A stretch of 5,407 bases of DNA from an uncultured Eubacteriales bacterium. Lineage in GTDB: Bacteria > Bacillota > Clostridia > Oscillospirales > Oscillospiraceae. Of this stretch, positions 1 to 5,405 are shown piece after piece. The first letter of the stretch is position 1. Every line of letters begins with the position of its first letter. The stretch covers positions 1 to 5,407 of the forward strand of contig CAJKSU010000187.1 of the NCBI GenBank assembly GCA_905202605.1. Direction: 5' to 3'. Both the position numbers and the translations under genes were made by a program. The notes beneath the pieces are model-generated. The model was not told where the DNA came from. It ran no database searches and was given only the letters and a program-made list of their open reading frames with translations.

Positions 1-3
1 TTT

Positions 4-27
4 TCTGACGCAAATCCTCTCGTCAGA
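4..27. repeat. Short inverted repeat at left edge
   Basis: TCTGACG (4-10) and CGTCAGA (21-27) are exact reverse complements separated by 10 nt, so a 7-bp hairpin could form. No T-tract follows on the plus strand. On the minus strand the stem is followed by AAAA, so it does not look like an intrinsic terminator in either direction. It lies about 40 bp upstream of the secG promoter. It could be the end of an upstream element or chance; nothing else in 1-67 is recognisable. Confidence 0.3.
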
Positions 28-67
28 CTCTCTCGCCGAATTATGCGGTATTGCCCTAAAATTATCC

Positions 68-96
68 TTGCAAAACCGGCTGCGGCGTGGTATTAT
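68..96 (+). promoter_or_regulatory. SigA-type promoter of secG
   Basis: A -35 box TTGCAA (68-73) is followed by a 17-bp spacer and a -10 box TATTAT (91-96), with TG at 88-89 giving an extended -10 (TGN). This predicts a transcript starting near 103 with a leader of about 65 nt. The leader contains a small hairpin, GCCGT-AAA-ACGGC (141-153), just before the ribosome binding site. The TTG that could be read as an upstream in-frame start codon of secG is the -35 box itself, which argues against the longer protein. Confidence 0.65.
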
Positions 97-169
97 ATAT
101 CGTACGAATTGCGCATTTAGACAAATTTCGGCTGCCGTATGCCGTAAAACGGCAAAATGGAGGAGCGTT

Positions 170-409
170 ATGGTTAAAACTATCATTACTGTGATTCAGG
201 TCATTCTGGCGCTGGCTGTAATCTGCGTTATTATGCTTCAGTCTGGCAAGAACGCTGGCCTGTCCGGTGCAATCGCCGGTGCTGCGGACAGCTTCCTGTC
301 CAAGAGCAAGGCTTCCACATGGGACGCAAAGCTTGCCCGTGCCACCAAGTGGATTGCCATTGCATTCATGGTGCTGACTCTTGTGCTGAGCATGATTCCC
401 AACAAGTAA
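170..409 (+). CDS. secG: Preprotein translocase subunit SecG
   Basis: SecG is the small auxiliary membrane subunit of the SecYEG channel and helps SecA-driven export of unfolded proteins across the cytoplasmic membrane. The protein has 79 residues, normal for the family. It shows two hydrophobic segments (about residues 4-23 and 60-76) joined by a polar loop, with the family signature LQSGKNAGLSGAIAG at residues 23-37 right after the first segment and the usual D-x-K-L-x-R-x-T stretch (52-59) before the second. The ATG at 170 was chosen because GGAGG (159-163) sits 6 nt upstream; a longer in-frame reading from 68 would start inside the promoter and adds a 34-residue N-terminus unlike SecG. 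The gene appears monocistronic, with its own promoter and a terminator 16 bp after the stop. In many Bacillota rnr and smpB follow secG; here they do not. Confidence 0.95.
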   Translation: MVKTIITVIQVILALAVICVIMLQSGKNAGLSGAIAGAADSFLSKSKASTWDAKLARATKWIAIAFMVLTLVLSMIPNK

Positions 410-425
410 TCGGATACGGAATATT

Positions 426-460
426 CGCCCGGAGCAACGCTCCGGGCGTTTTATATTATT
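426..460 (+). terminator. Intrinsic terminator of secG
   Basis: CGCCCGGAGC (426-435) and GCTCCGGGCG (439-448) form a perfect 10-bp GC-rich stem with a 3-nt loop, followed by TTTTATATTATT. This is a classic Rho-independent terminator for secG. The stop codon of the convergent spoIID gene (456-458) lies inside its T-rich tail. Read on the minus strand the stem is followed only by AATATTCC, so it would be a poor terminator for spoIID. Confidence 0.9.
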
Positions 461-1490
461 CGACGGAGGGCGTGTACGGCTCCAGTGTTACACCGGAGTA
501 GTACCAGCGCAGCATCTCTTCAAAGGAGTTGCCATTCCGAGCCATGGCCTCAGCCCCGCACTGGCTCAGTCCCACCCGGTGGCCGTTGCCCAGCACGTCA
601 AACAGAACGCTGTCCTCGGTGACGGTGATGGAAAAACGTGTGGAGCGCAGACCAAACAGCTTGCGCAGCTCCAGCCCCGTAAAGCTGCTGCCGCCGATGA
701 CAATGGTGTCCACGCCGCCGCCGGTGGTATAGGATACGCTGGATACGCCGGGATCGTCTATCCCCAAGGTACTGAGGAATTCTGGCAGGGGGACAGTGAC
801 GGTGGATTCATAGTCGCTGGTTTCCTCCTCGCCGGGACTGTCTACGCTGACCAGATATGGAATCTCACTGCCCCAAACGGCCTGTGCGGATTCCGTTTTG
901 CCGCCGGAGCCGGAGAAATAGGTGGCGGAGATCAGCTGTCCCTGATAGGTCAGCACCAGCCCATCGGTTTCGGACACCGCGTCATGGAGCTTCGCCAGTA
1001 GGATTTCCCAGTCGTCGCCCAGCTTTTCCTGCGCATTTTCCAGTGGGATAAAGGCCTGACATACGGTAGGATCATCTGAAAGGACTCCGCCGCCGGCCAG
1101 CCGGTGGAGCGTATAGGTTCGTGCCGCCACCGCCTGCGCCTTCAGCGCCTCCATGGAGAATGAGGCGGGCATTTCGCCCATCAAAACGCCAGTGAGATAG
1201 TCGTGCAGGGTCATCTCCTGATCCATACCGCCGATGCTGACAGTGACCGTTTGGCTCTCATCGTGAAGGCTCTCGGCGGCGGGCTGGTTTTCGTGGACAA
1301 TAATCTCCTGCACTCTGCGCTGGGAGGGCGAGGGCTGGCTGATCGCAGCAGTAGGGGCGGCGGAGCTGGAAGGGGAGACGGCGGCAGCAGCGGAAGCCGC
1401 AGGGGTGCGGCGGCCCATCCCACACATCAGCAGAGGGAGGGCGATGGCGGCCGTAGCTGCCAAAAGACCGGAACGAATGCTGTTTGTCAT
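456..1490 (-). CDS. spoIID: Stage II sporulation protein D (SpoIID), lytic transglycosylase
   Basis: In the family, SpoIID is a membrane-anchored mother-cell enzyme that works with SpoIIM and SpoIIP to cleave septal peptidoglycan glycan strands and drive forespore engulfment. The protein has 344 residues, close to B. subtilis SpoIID. Visible parts are a short N-terminus and hydrophobic anchor (about 8-25), an Ala/Ser/Pro-rich linker (about 28-60), and the SpoIID domain from about 82. The hallmark G-x-L-x-G-E-M-P (101-108) carries the expected catalytic Glu106, followed by EALKAQAVAARTY (114-126). CQAF (144-147), SGSGGKTES (193-201), PYLVSVDSP (211-219) and the C-terminal GNGHRVGLSQCGAEAMA (301-317) also fit. 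The ATG at 1490 has AGGAGG 6 nt upstream; an earlier in-frame ATG at 1553 has none. Unusual points are a lone Cys at the usual metal-site segment and Phe where a His commonly precedes the SxSGG motif. Related SpoIID-domain proteins (cortex/LytB type) are the main alternative. Confidence 0.92.
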   Translation of the reverse strand: MTNSIRSGLLAATAAIALPLLMCGMGRRTPAASAAAAVSPSSSAAPTAAISQPSPSQRRVQEIIVHENQPAAESLHDESQTVTVSIGGMDQEMTLHDYLTGVLMGEMPASFSMEALKAQAVAARTYTLHRLAGGGVLSDDPTVCQAFIPLENAQEKLGDDWEILLAKLHDAVSETDGLVLTYQGQLISATYFSGSGGKTESAQAVWGSEIPYLVSVDSPGEEETSDYESTVTVPLPEFLSTLGIDDPGVSSVSYTTGGGVDTIVIGGSSFTGLELRKLFGLRSTRFSITVTEDSVLFDVLGNGHRVGLSQCGAEAMARNGNSFEEMLRWYYSGVTLEPYTPSVE

Positions 1491-1496
1491 AGAGTA

Positions 1497-1502
1497 CCTC
1501 CT
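1497..1502 (-). promoter_or_regulatory. Ribosome binding site fixing the spoIID start
   Basis: On the minus strand AGGAGG is followed by a 6-nt spacer and the ATG at 1490-1488. This selects the 344-residue protein over the 365-residue reading that begins at 1553, which has no Shine-Dalgarno sequence. Confidence 0.85.
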
Positions 1503-1521
1503 GAAATTGCAAGGCAGTAAA

Positions 1522-1529
1522 ACTGTATA
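1522..1529 (-). promoter_or_regulatory. Possible SigE-like -10 element of spoIID
   Basis: On the minus strand TATACAGT differs by one base from the SigE-type -10 pattern CATACAnT, and its position would put the transcript start near 1515, just ahead of the spoIID ribosome binding site. spoIID is under SigE control in well-studied spore formers, so this is expected. No convincing ATATT-like -35 lies at the usual 13-15 bp spacing; the nearest similar sequence, GAATATG, is too close. Treat as a weak candidate. Confidence 0.3.
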
Positions 1530-1630
1530 TTCATTCTGCATATTCACTTCCATGCGCCCAAAAACAGCGATTTAAATGATTTACTTCATGAATGAAATGA
1601 AAAGACCCGAATTTTCAGTAAAAAATACGA

Positions 1631-1664
1631 TTGACGCACAGACTGTGGTTTGCTATCATATAAT
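1631..1664 (+). promoter_or_regulatory. SigA-type promoter of the citrate synthase gene, with internal dyad
   Basis: A -35 box TTGACG (1631-1636) and a -10 box TATCAT (1654-1659) are separated by 17 bp, with TG at 1651-1652 giving an extended -10. A perfect TATAAT (1659-1664) overlaps the end of this -10 but is 22 bp from the -35 box, so it would need another -35. The predicted transcript starts near 1666, with a leader of about 36 nt. The spacer holds the perfect dyad CACAG-A-CTGTG (1637-1647), placed as a repressor operator would be. Confidence 0.7.
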
Positions 1665-1688
1665 TATTCTATTTCCCGCTCGATTTCT

Positions 1689-1693
1689 GGAGG
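1689..1693 (+). promoter_or_regulatory. Ribosome binding site fixing a TTG start
   Basis: GGAGG (within TGGAGGTG) lies 8 nt before the TTG at 1702-1704. It is the only good Shine-Dalgarno sequence near the 5' end of the citrate synthase gene and decides for the TTG start. The first upstream in-frame ATG (1576) lies before the promoter, and the next downstream one (1753) lacks a ribosome binding site. Confidence 0.8.
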
Positions 1694-1701
1694 TGCAGCT
1701 T

Positions 1702-3060
1702 TTGTCCATTTCAAATTCATCTGATGCGTTCATTCATACTCTATGCGAGCAGATGCAAAACAGTACAGCCTTTGATATCAACACTCGTGACAACAGTAAT
1801 ATCAAGCGCGGACTGCGAAACGCCGACGGCACCGGCGTTATGGTTGGCTGCACCAAGATCGGCTCCGTTCAGGGCTACGCCATCATCGACGGCGAAAAGA
1901 CCCCCATGGAAGGCCGACTGATCTACCGCGGCTATGATATTAACCAGCTGATTTCCGGCTTTACTCGTGAAAATCGCTTCGGCTTTGAGGAGATCGCCTA
2001 TTTGCTGCTGCTGGGGCGTCTGCCCAACGCAGAGGAATATGCCGAGTTCCGGCAGCTGCTTTCCGATAACATGAGTTTGCCCAGTGGCTTTACCGAGGAT
2101 ATGATTCTGAAAGCCCCCAGCAGCAATATCATGAACAAGCTGGCTCGTTCGGTGTTGGCACTGTATTCCTATGACGAGAATCCCGATGCGATTGACCTTA
2201 CGAACATGATGCGCCAGTCCATTCAGCTGGTGGCACGGTTCCCGATGATCGTTGCCCATGCCTATGCGGCGAAGGTGCATTACTTTGACGGTGGGTCGCT
2301 GATCCTTCACTGGCCGGAGCCGGAGTTCTCCATTGCGGAGAATATTCTCCACTCCATTCGCCCTGATTCCAAGTTCACGGATGCCGAGGCGCGGCTGCTG
2401 GATCTATGTCTGGTGCTGCACGCAGAGCATGGCGGCGGCAACAACTCCGCCTTTACCTGCCGCGTGCTGTCCTCCTCCGGTACAGACACCTATTCTGCCA
2501 TTGCCGCGGCGGTGGGCAGCTTGAAGGGACCCAAGCACGGCGGCGCAAACCAGCGTGTTTCGGCGATGTTTGAGGAGATCAAGAAGAATGTCCACGACTG
2601 GAACGACGATGACGAGATCACTGCCTATCTGGAAAAGATCCTCCGGAAGGAGGCGGGAGACGGCAGCGGCCTGATTTACGGCATGGGACACGCCATTTAT
2701 ACCAAGTCCGACCCCCGTGCGCTGATCCTCAAGCATTCGGCGCGTTCTCTGGCAGAGCAGACCGGCTATCTGAAGGAGCTGGAGCTGCTGGAGTCCATTG
2801 AGCGGCTGACACCGGAGATTTTTGCGCGTGTTACCGGCTCGGACAAAGCGATGTGCGCCAATGTGGACTTCTATTCCGGGCTGGTGTATACCATGCTGAA
2901 TATTCCTCAGGAGGTTTTTACACCGCTGTTTGCCATCGCCCGTGTGGCGGGCTGGTGCGCCCACCGGATTGAGGAGGTCATGACCTCGAACCGGATCATC
3001 CGTCCTGCATACAAGTCACTGACAGAGAGAAGAACCTACGTTCCCATGGCAAAGCGATAA
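1702..3060 (+). CDS. gltA: Citrate synthase (Si-type)
   Basis: Condenses acetyl-CoA and oxaloacetate to citrate in the cytoplasm, the entry step to the oxidative TCA branch that gives 2-oxoglutarate for glutamate. The protein has 452 residues from the TTG start. Family landmarks appear in order: GRLIYRGYDI (71-80), HAEHGGGNNSAF (240-251), GPKHGGANQ (276-284) with catalytic His279, YGMGHAIYTKSDPRA (326-340) with catalytic His330, NVDFYSG (387-393) with catalytic Asp389, and the C-terminal ARVAGWCAHRIEE (413-425). All three catalytic residues are present, so the enzyme should be active. The N-terminal stretch of about 45 residues before the first conserved block is longer than in short bacterial forms. 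A longer reading from 1576 is rejected because the promoter lies inside it. No aconitase or isocitrate dehydrogenase gene is adjacent; the gene seems to stand alone. A 2-methylcitrate synthase activity cannot be excluded from sequence. Confidence 0.93.
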   Translation: MSISNSSDAFIHTLCEQMQNSTAFDINTRDNSNIKRGLRNADGTGVMVGCTKIGSVQGYAIIDGEKTPMEGRLIYRGYDINQLISGFTRENRFGFEEIAYLLLLGRLPNAEEYAEFRQLLSDNMSLPSGFTEDMILKAPSSNIMNKLARSVLALYSYDENPDAIDLTNMMRQSIQLVARFPMIVAHAYAAKVHYFDGGSLILHWPEPEFSIAENILHSIRPDSKFTDAEARLLDLCLVLHAEHGGGNNSAFTCRVLSSSGTDTYSAIAAAVGSLKGPKHGGANQRVSAMFEEIKKNVHDWNDDDEITAYLEKILRKEAGDGSGLIYGMGHAIYTKSDPRALILKHSARSLAEQTGYLKELELLESIERLTPEIFARVTGSDKAMCANVDFYSGLVYTMLNIPQEVFTPLFAIARVAGWCAHRIEEVMTSNRIIRPAYKSLTERRTYVPMAKR

Positions 3061-3070
3061 CAAAAATGGA

Positions 3071-3114
3071 AAGTCCCCAGACGAACTTCAATCAGCTCGT
3101 CTGGGGACTTTTTT
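3071..3114 (+). terminator. Intrinsic terminator of the citrate synthase gene
   Basis: AAGTCCCCAGACGA (3071-3084) pairs perfectly with TCGTCTGGGGACTT (3097-3110) to make a 14-bp stem with a 12-nt loop, followed by TTTT to 3114; the last two T of the stem extend the run to six. It starts 11 bp after the stop codon. It lies in the 59-bp convergent gap, 6 bp from the stop of the oxidoreductase gene. Read on the minus strand the stem is followed by TCCATTTTTG, so it may also help stop the opposing transcript, less efficiently. Confidence 0.92.
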
Positions 3115-3119
3115 CGTGT

Positions 3120-5135
3120 TTAAACTCTCATTGCCAGCGCATAGGCGTCCCGGATGGCATTGCGCATATTGCCGGGCTGGCGGCAGTCACCGATCATGTA
3201 GAACTCCGGAGCGGAGAAGCGGAAGGCAATGGCAGCCTCGCTGTTCGGCTCCATGCCGCCGCAGGCTACGATGTCATCACATTCCACGGTGTGGCTCTGC
3301 CCCTTTCGATCCAGATAGGTGACGGCGTCAGGCTGAATCTCGGTGGTCTTTGCCTTGCGGATCACCTGAACCCCCAACTGCTCGGCCTTGGCGTTCATAT
3401 AGCCAATGGCGCGGATGGGGTTGAGGTCATAGGCCAGCCGACCCTGACGGCTGATTTCGGTCACGGCATGCCCGCATTCCGCCAGATAACAGGCAGCTTC
3501 AGCGGCAACGGAGCTGCCGCCGATGACCACCACATGCTTCCCCAGCTGCGCTTCATTCCCGTAGATGCTGATGCCGTTCCAGCGGGCGTGCTCCGCACCG
3601 GGAATGTCCGGCTTTTTGGGGGTCGCGCCGGTGGCGGCAATGACCACGTCAAAGCCCTCAGCCTGAATCATCTCCGGGGTGGCCTCGGTATTCAGCCGGA
3701 CGGCAATGCCCTTGCGGGCTACCTGATTCCGCAGGAAGTCCAGATACCGTTTCAGCTCCCACTTGAATTCGGGATATTCTGCGGTTTTAATCTGACCGCC
3801 CAAAGCGTCGGATTTTTCAAAGATCACCGGGGTGTGACCGCGCTCCTTCAGCCACATGGCACACTTGATGGCGCCGGGGCCGCCGCCGATCAGCGCGACC
3901 TTTTTCAGCCGGGTCACCGGCTCCACCAGACGCTTGGCCCTGTGCTCCATGCCGATTTCAGGATTGATGGTGCAGTGGCTCATCCAATCGCCTACGGAGG
4001 AGGTGCCGCGGCAGGCGTGGCATTCGATGCAGGGGTTCAGATCCTCGCCGTTGCCGTCCCGGAGGATTTCGCCCAGATGCTCGTTGCAGATAAACAGATG
4101 ACCGGGCGCCACCAGATCGGCGTCGCCGGAGGCAATGACGTGATTGAGGGAATCCAGATCCTTATAGTAGGGGGAGATGGCGATGGGCGTCTTTACGCCA
4201 CGATCCTTCAGGCCGCGGGAGAGAACGGCGGATTCGCAGACGGTGACCTTTTCGTGGTCAGGATGCTGCCCACGCACCTGCAACAGGTCGATATACGGAC
4301 CGATGGCTCGGAGAAATTCCGCCGCCTCGTCCATATCCATGCCCATCTCGCCGCCGATGTTGGGGGCGTTGACCACCAGCAGGTATTTTTCGCCCATGGC
4401 CTTGCGCAGCGCCTTAATGACCTCCACTGGGAAGCGCATGCGGTTTTCCAGACTGCCGCCGTATTCGTCGGTGCGCCAGTTGGAGGTGGGGTTCAGGAAT
4501 TTTCCGATGTTGAAGTTATGGCAGAAGTCGAACATGCCGCCGTCAAAGCCCAGATTCTTATAGATCTGAGCGTGCTGAATATGAACCTGAATGTACTGAT
4601 CCATATCGGCGCGGGTCATCATCCGTGCGCCTGCCATAGGCCGTCCGGGTGCGCCGGAGACGCCCTCCTCCATGGGCTTGACGCCCGGAGCGGCGGTGAC
4701 CTCGTCCTCCTCGTCCTTGGATACCATGGCAAAGGGATTGGGTGGCGCACCGTAGGGAGAGGGGACGTCCGGATCGTTGACCTGCAGGGGCATCCGGTTG
4801 TCCAGATTCAGCTCCGGGGTGATGTAGCTGCCGTAATAATGCACCATCTCCGCCATAAACGTAAAGCCGTTCTGACATCCGATGTCGTCGAGATCATACA
4901 TGGCAAAGTGTCCGCAGTCCGCGGGCATTTTCCGTTGGTCGAGATTGGTAAGATCCTGCATCAGAAGAATGGCTGCGCCGTTTTTAGCGCGGGAGGCATA
5001 GTAGGTGACCACGGGATCATCGGGGAACAGCTGGTTGGCCTGAAGGAAATGGGGCTGCGCCACCGGGTACAGCAGACGGGTTTTCAGAGTTTTCCCCCGG
5101 AGAGTCAGGGGGGCAGTTAACGCTTCATAGGGCAT
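3120..5135 (-). CDS. NADH:flavin oxidoreductase, 2,4-dienoyl-CoA reductase/2-enoate reductase-like (FMN, 4Fe-4S, FAD)
   Basis: A 671-residue, three-part flavoenzyme. Residues 4 to about 350 are an Old Yellow Enzyme-type FMN barrel (PLTLRGKTLKTR at 9-20; RTDEYGGSLENR at 221-232). Cys369, 372, 375 and 388 then form a probable 4Fe-4S site (C-x2-C-x2-C-x12-C, followed by TINPEIG). From about 411 comes an FAD/NAD(P) module with GGGPGA (417-422), Glu440, GGQ (446-448), a second nucleotide fold with GGSSVAAE (539-546), and IGDC (648-651). Relatives such as FadH, BaiCD/BaiH, 2-enoate reductases and trimethylamine dehydrogenase pass electrons from NAD(P)H through FAD and Fe-S to FMN or the reverse; most reduce activated C=C bonds. 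The substrate here is unknown. The active-site loop D203-F-C-H206-N-F208 replaces the usual H-x-x-H/N-x-Y. The ATG at 5135 has AAGGAG 9 nt upstream; an in-frame ATG at 5192 lacks a ribosome binding site. The gene is monocistronic and has no transporter, CoA-ligase or regulator beside it within the window. Confidence 0.9.
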   Translation of the reverse strand: MPYEALTAPLTLRGKTLKTRLLYPVAQPHFLQANQLFPDDPVVTYYASRAKNGAAILLMQDLTNLDQRKMPADCGHFAMYDLDDIGCQNGFTFMAEMVHYYGSYITPELNLDNRMPLQVNDPDVPSPYGAPPNPFAMVSKDEEDEVTAAPGVKPMEEGVSGAPGRPMAGARMMTRADMDQYIQVHIQHAQIYKNLGFDGGMFDFCHNFNIGKFLNPTSNWRTDEYGGSLENRMRFPVEVIKALRKAMGEKYLLVVNAPNIGGEMGMDMDEAAEFLRAIGPYIDLLQVRGQHPDHEKVTVCESAVLSRGLKDRGVKTPIAISPYYKDLDSLNHVIASGDADLVAPGHLFICNEHLGEILRDGNGEDLNPCIECHACRGTSSVGDWMSHCTINPEIGMEHRAKRLVEPVTRLKKVALIGGGPGAIKCAMWLKERGHTPVIFEKSDALGGQIKTAEYPEFKWELKRYLDFLRNQVARKGIAVRLNTEATPEMIQAEGFDVVIAATGATPKKPDIPGAEHARWNGISIYGNEAQLGKHVVVIGGSSVAAEAACYLAECGHAVTEISRQGRLAYDLNPIRAIGYMNAKAEQLGVQVIRKAKTTEIQPDAVTYLDRKGQSHTVECDDIVACGGMEPNSEAAIAFRFSAPEFYMIGDCRQPGNMRNAIRDAYALAMRV

Positions 5136-5160
5136 GAGGAAACGCTCCTTTCGGATGAAT

Positions 5161-5185
5161 GCCGCAGTGCGGAGGGGGATGCGGC
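5161..5185 (-). other. Possible leader hairpin of the oxidoreductase mRNA
   Basis: Read on the minus strand, GCCGCA and TGCGGC form a 6-bp stem around a 13-nt loop in the predicted 5' leader, 10 nt before the Shine-Dalgarno sequence. It may affect transcript stability or translation. It does not match any riboswitch class I can recognise, and six GC pairs in a GC-rich genome can occur by chance. Confidence 0.25.
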
Positions 5186-5209
5186 GGTTCATAGTTTGAT
5201 TTCGATATA

Positions 5210-5238
5210 ATTATACCCCCATCCATCCAAGGCCGCAA
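5210..5238 (-). promoter_or_regulatory. SigA-type promoter of the oxidoreductase gene
   Basis: On the minus strand a perfect -10 box TATAAT (5215-5210) lies 17 bp downstream of TTGCGG (5238-5233), which matches only the TTG half of the -35 consensus. The transcript would start near 5203 and carry a leader of about 67 nt. The -10 is part of the 10-bp palindrome TATAATTATA (5206-5215), the only AT-rich island in this gap. The weak -35 suggests activator help or modest basal expression. Confidence 0.55.
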
Positions 5239-5287
5239 GGAGCGGGTTGTGTCCTGCTGTTCCATCCGTGAACCAACGGGGCATACG

Positions 5288-5321
5288 AAAAGAGCCATCT
5301 CTCCCAGTTGGGAGAGATGGC
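5288..5321 (-). terminator. Probable minus-strand intrinsic terminator of a gene beyond the right edge
   Basis: GCCATCTCTCCCA (5294-5306) and TGGGAGAGATGGC (5309-5321) are perfect reverse complements, giving a 12-bp stem with an AGTT/AACT tetraloop. Read on the minus strand the stem is followed by TCTTTTCG, which fits an intrinsic terminator isolating the oxidoreductase promoter from upstream minus-strand transcription. On the plus strand it is followed by ACAGTGTG and would not terminate. It could also be part of a dispersed repeat together with the hairpins immediately to its right. Confidence 0.5.
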
Positions 5322-5338
5322 ACAGTGTGTCAAAAAAG

Positions 5339-5405
5339 CCTCGCAGAGTTTGCCGCGCCTGCGGCAAATAAAATCAAATCTATTTTGCGGAGGGGCGTGT
5401 ACACG
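5339..5405. repeat. Compound inverted-repeat element (candidate dispersed extragenic repeat)
   Basis: Three nested structures can be seen. An outer stem pairs CCTCGCA (5339-5345) with TGCGGAGG (5386-5393) with one bulged base. Inside it, TTTGCCGC (5349-5356) and GCGGCAAA (5361-5368) form a perfect 8-bp stem with a GCCT loop, and AAATA (5366-5370) can pair with TATTT (5381-5385). A 10-bp palindrome CGTGTACACG follows at 5396-5405. Together they suggest a folded three-way-junction repeat such as an extragenic palindrome or a miniature element. A minus-strand frame stays open from the window edge to a TGA at 5332-5330, so the 3' end of a gene cannot be excluded. Confidence 0.4.

Noticed and set aside
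1..118. Open frames at the left edge that could be the end of an upstream plus-strand gene.
   Set aside because: The frame ending at TAG 118 would run across the secG promoter, and its translation shows no recognisable motif.
68..169. N-terminal extension of SecG starting at TTG 68.
   Set aside because: The TTG is the -35 box of a good promoter, the extension contains the -10 box, and the ATG at 170 has a strong ribosome binding site and gives a full-length SecG.
579..1001. Plus-strand open frame of 140 codons inside spoIID.
   Set aside because: It is antisense in codon register to a strongly supported SpoIID domain and has Gly/Ala-rich, non-protein-like composition.
1741..2964. Two minus-strand open frames (1741-2352 and 2404-2964) opposite the citrate synthase gene.
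   Set aside because: They are in the same codon register as the sense gene and arise from its codon bias. Neither has a ribosome binding site or family motif.
3071..3114. Whether the hairpin between the two convergent genes is a riboswitch or attachment site.
   Set aside because: A long perfect stem directly followed by a T-tract 11 bp after a stop codon is fully explained as an intrinsic terminator.
3066..5120. A plus-strand open frame of 684 codons antisense to the oxidoreductase gene.
   Set aside because: Its codons are in exact register with the minus-strand codons, so it stays open only because the real gene avoids TTA, CTA and TCA, as GC-biased genes do. It begins inside the citrate synthase terminator, has no recognisable domain, and the minus-strand frame shows clear FMN, Fe-S and FAD motifs.
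5125..5367. Minus-strand open frame of 80 codons upstream of and overlapping the oxidoreductase start.
   Set aside because: It runs through the terminator hairpin, the promoter and the ribosome binding site of the oxidoreductase gene and resembles no family.
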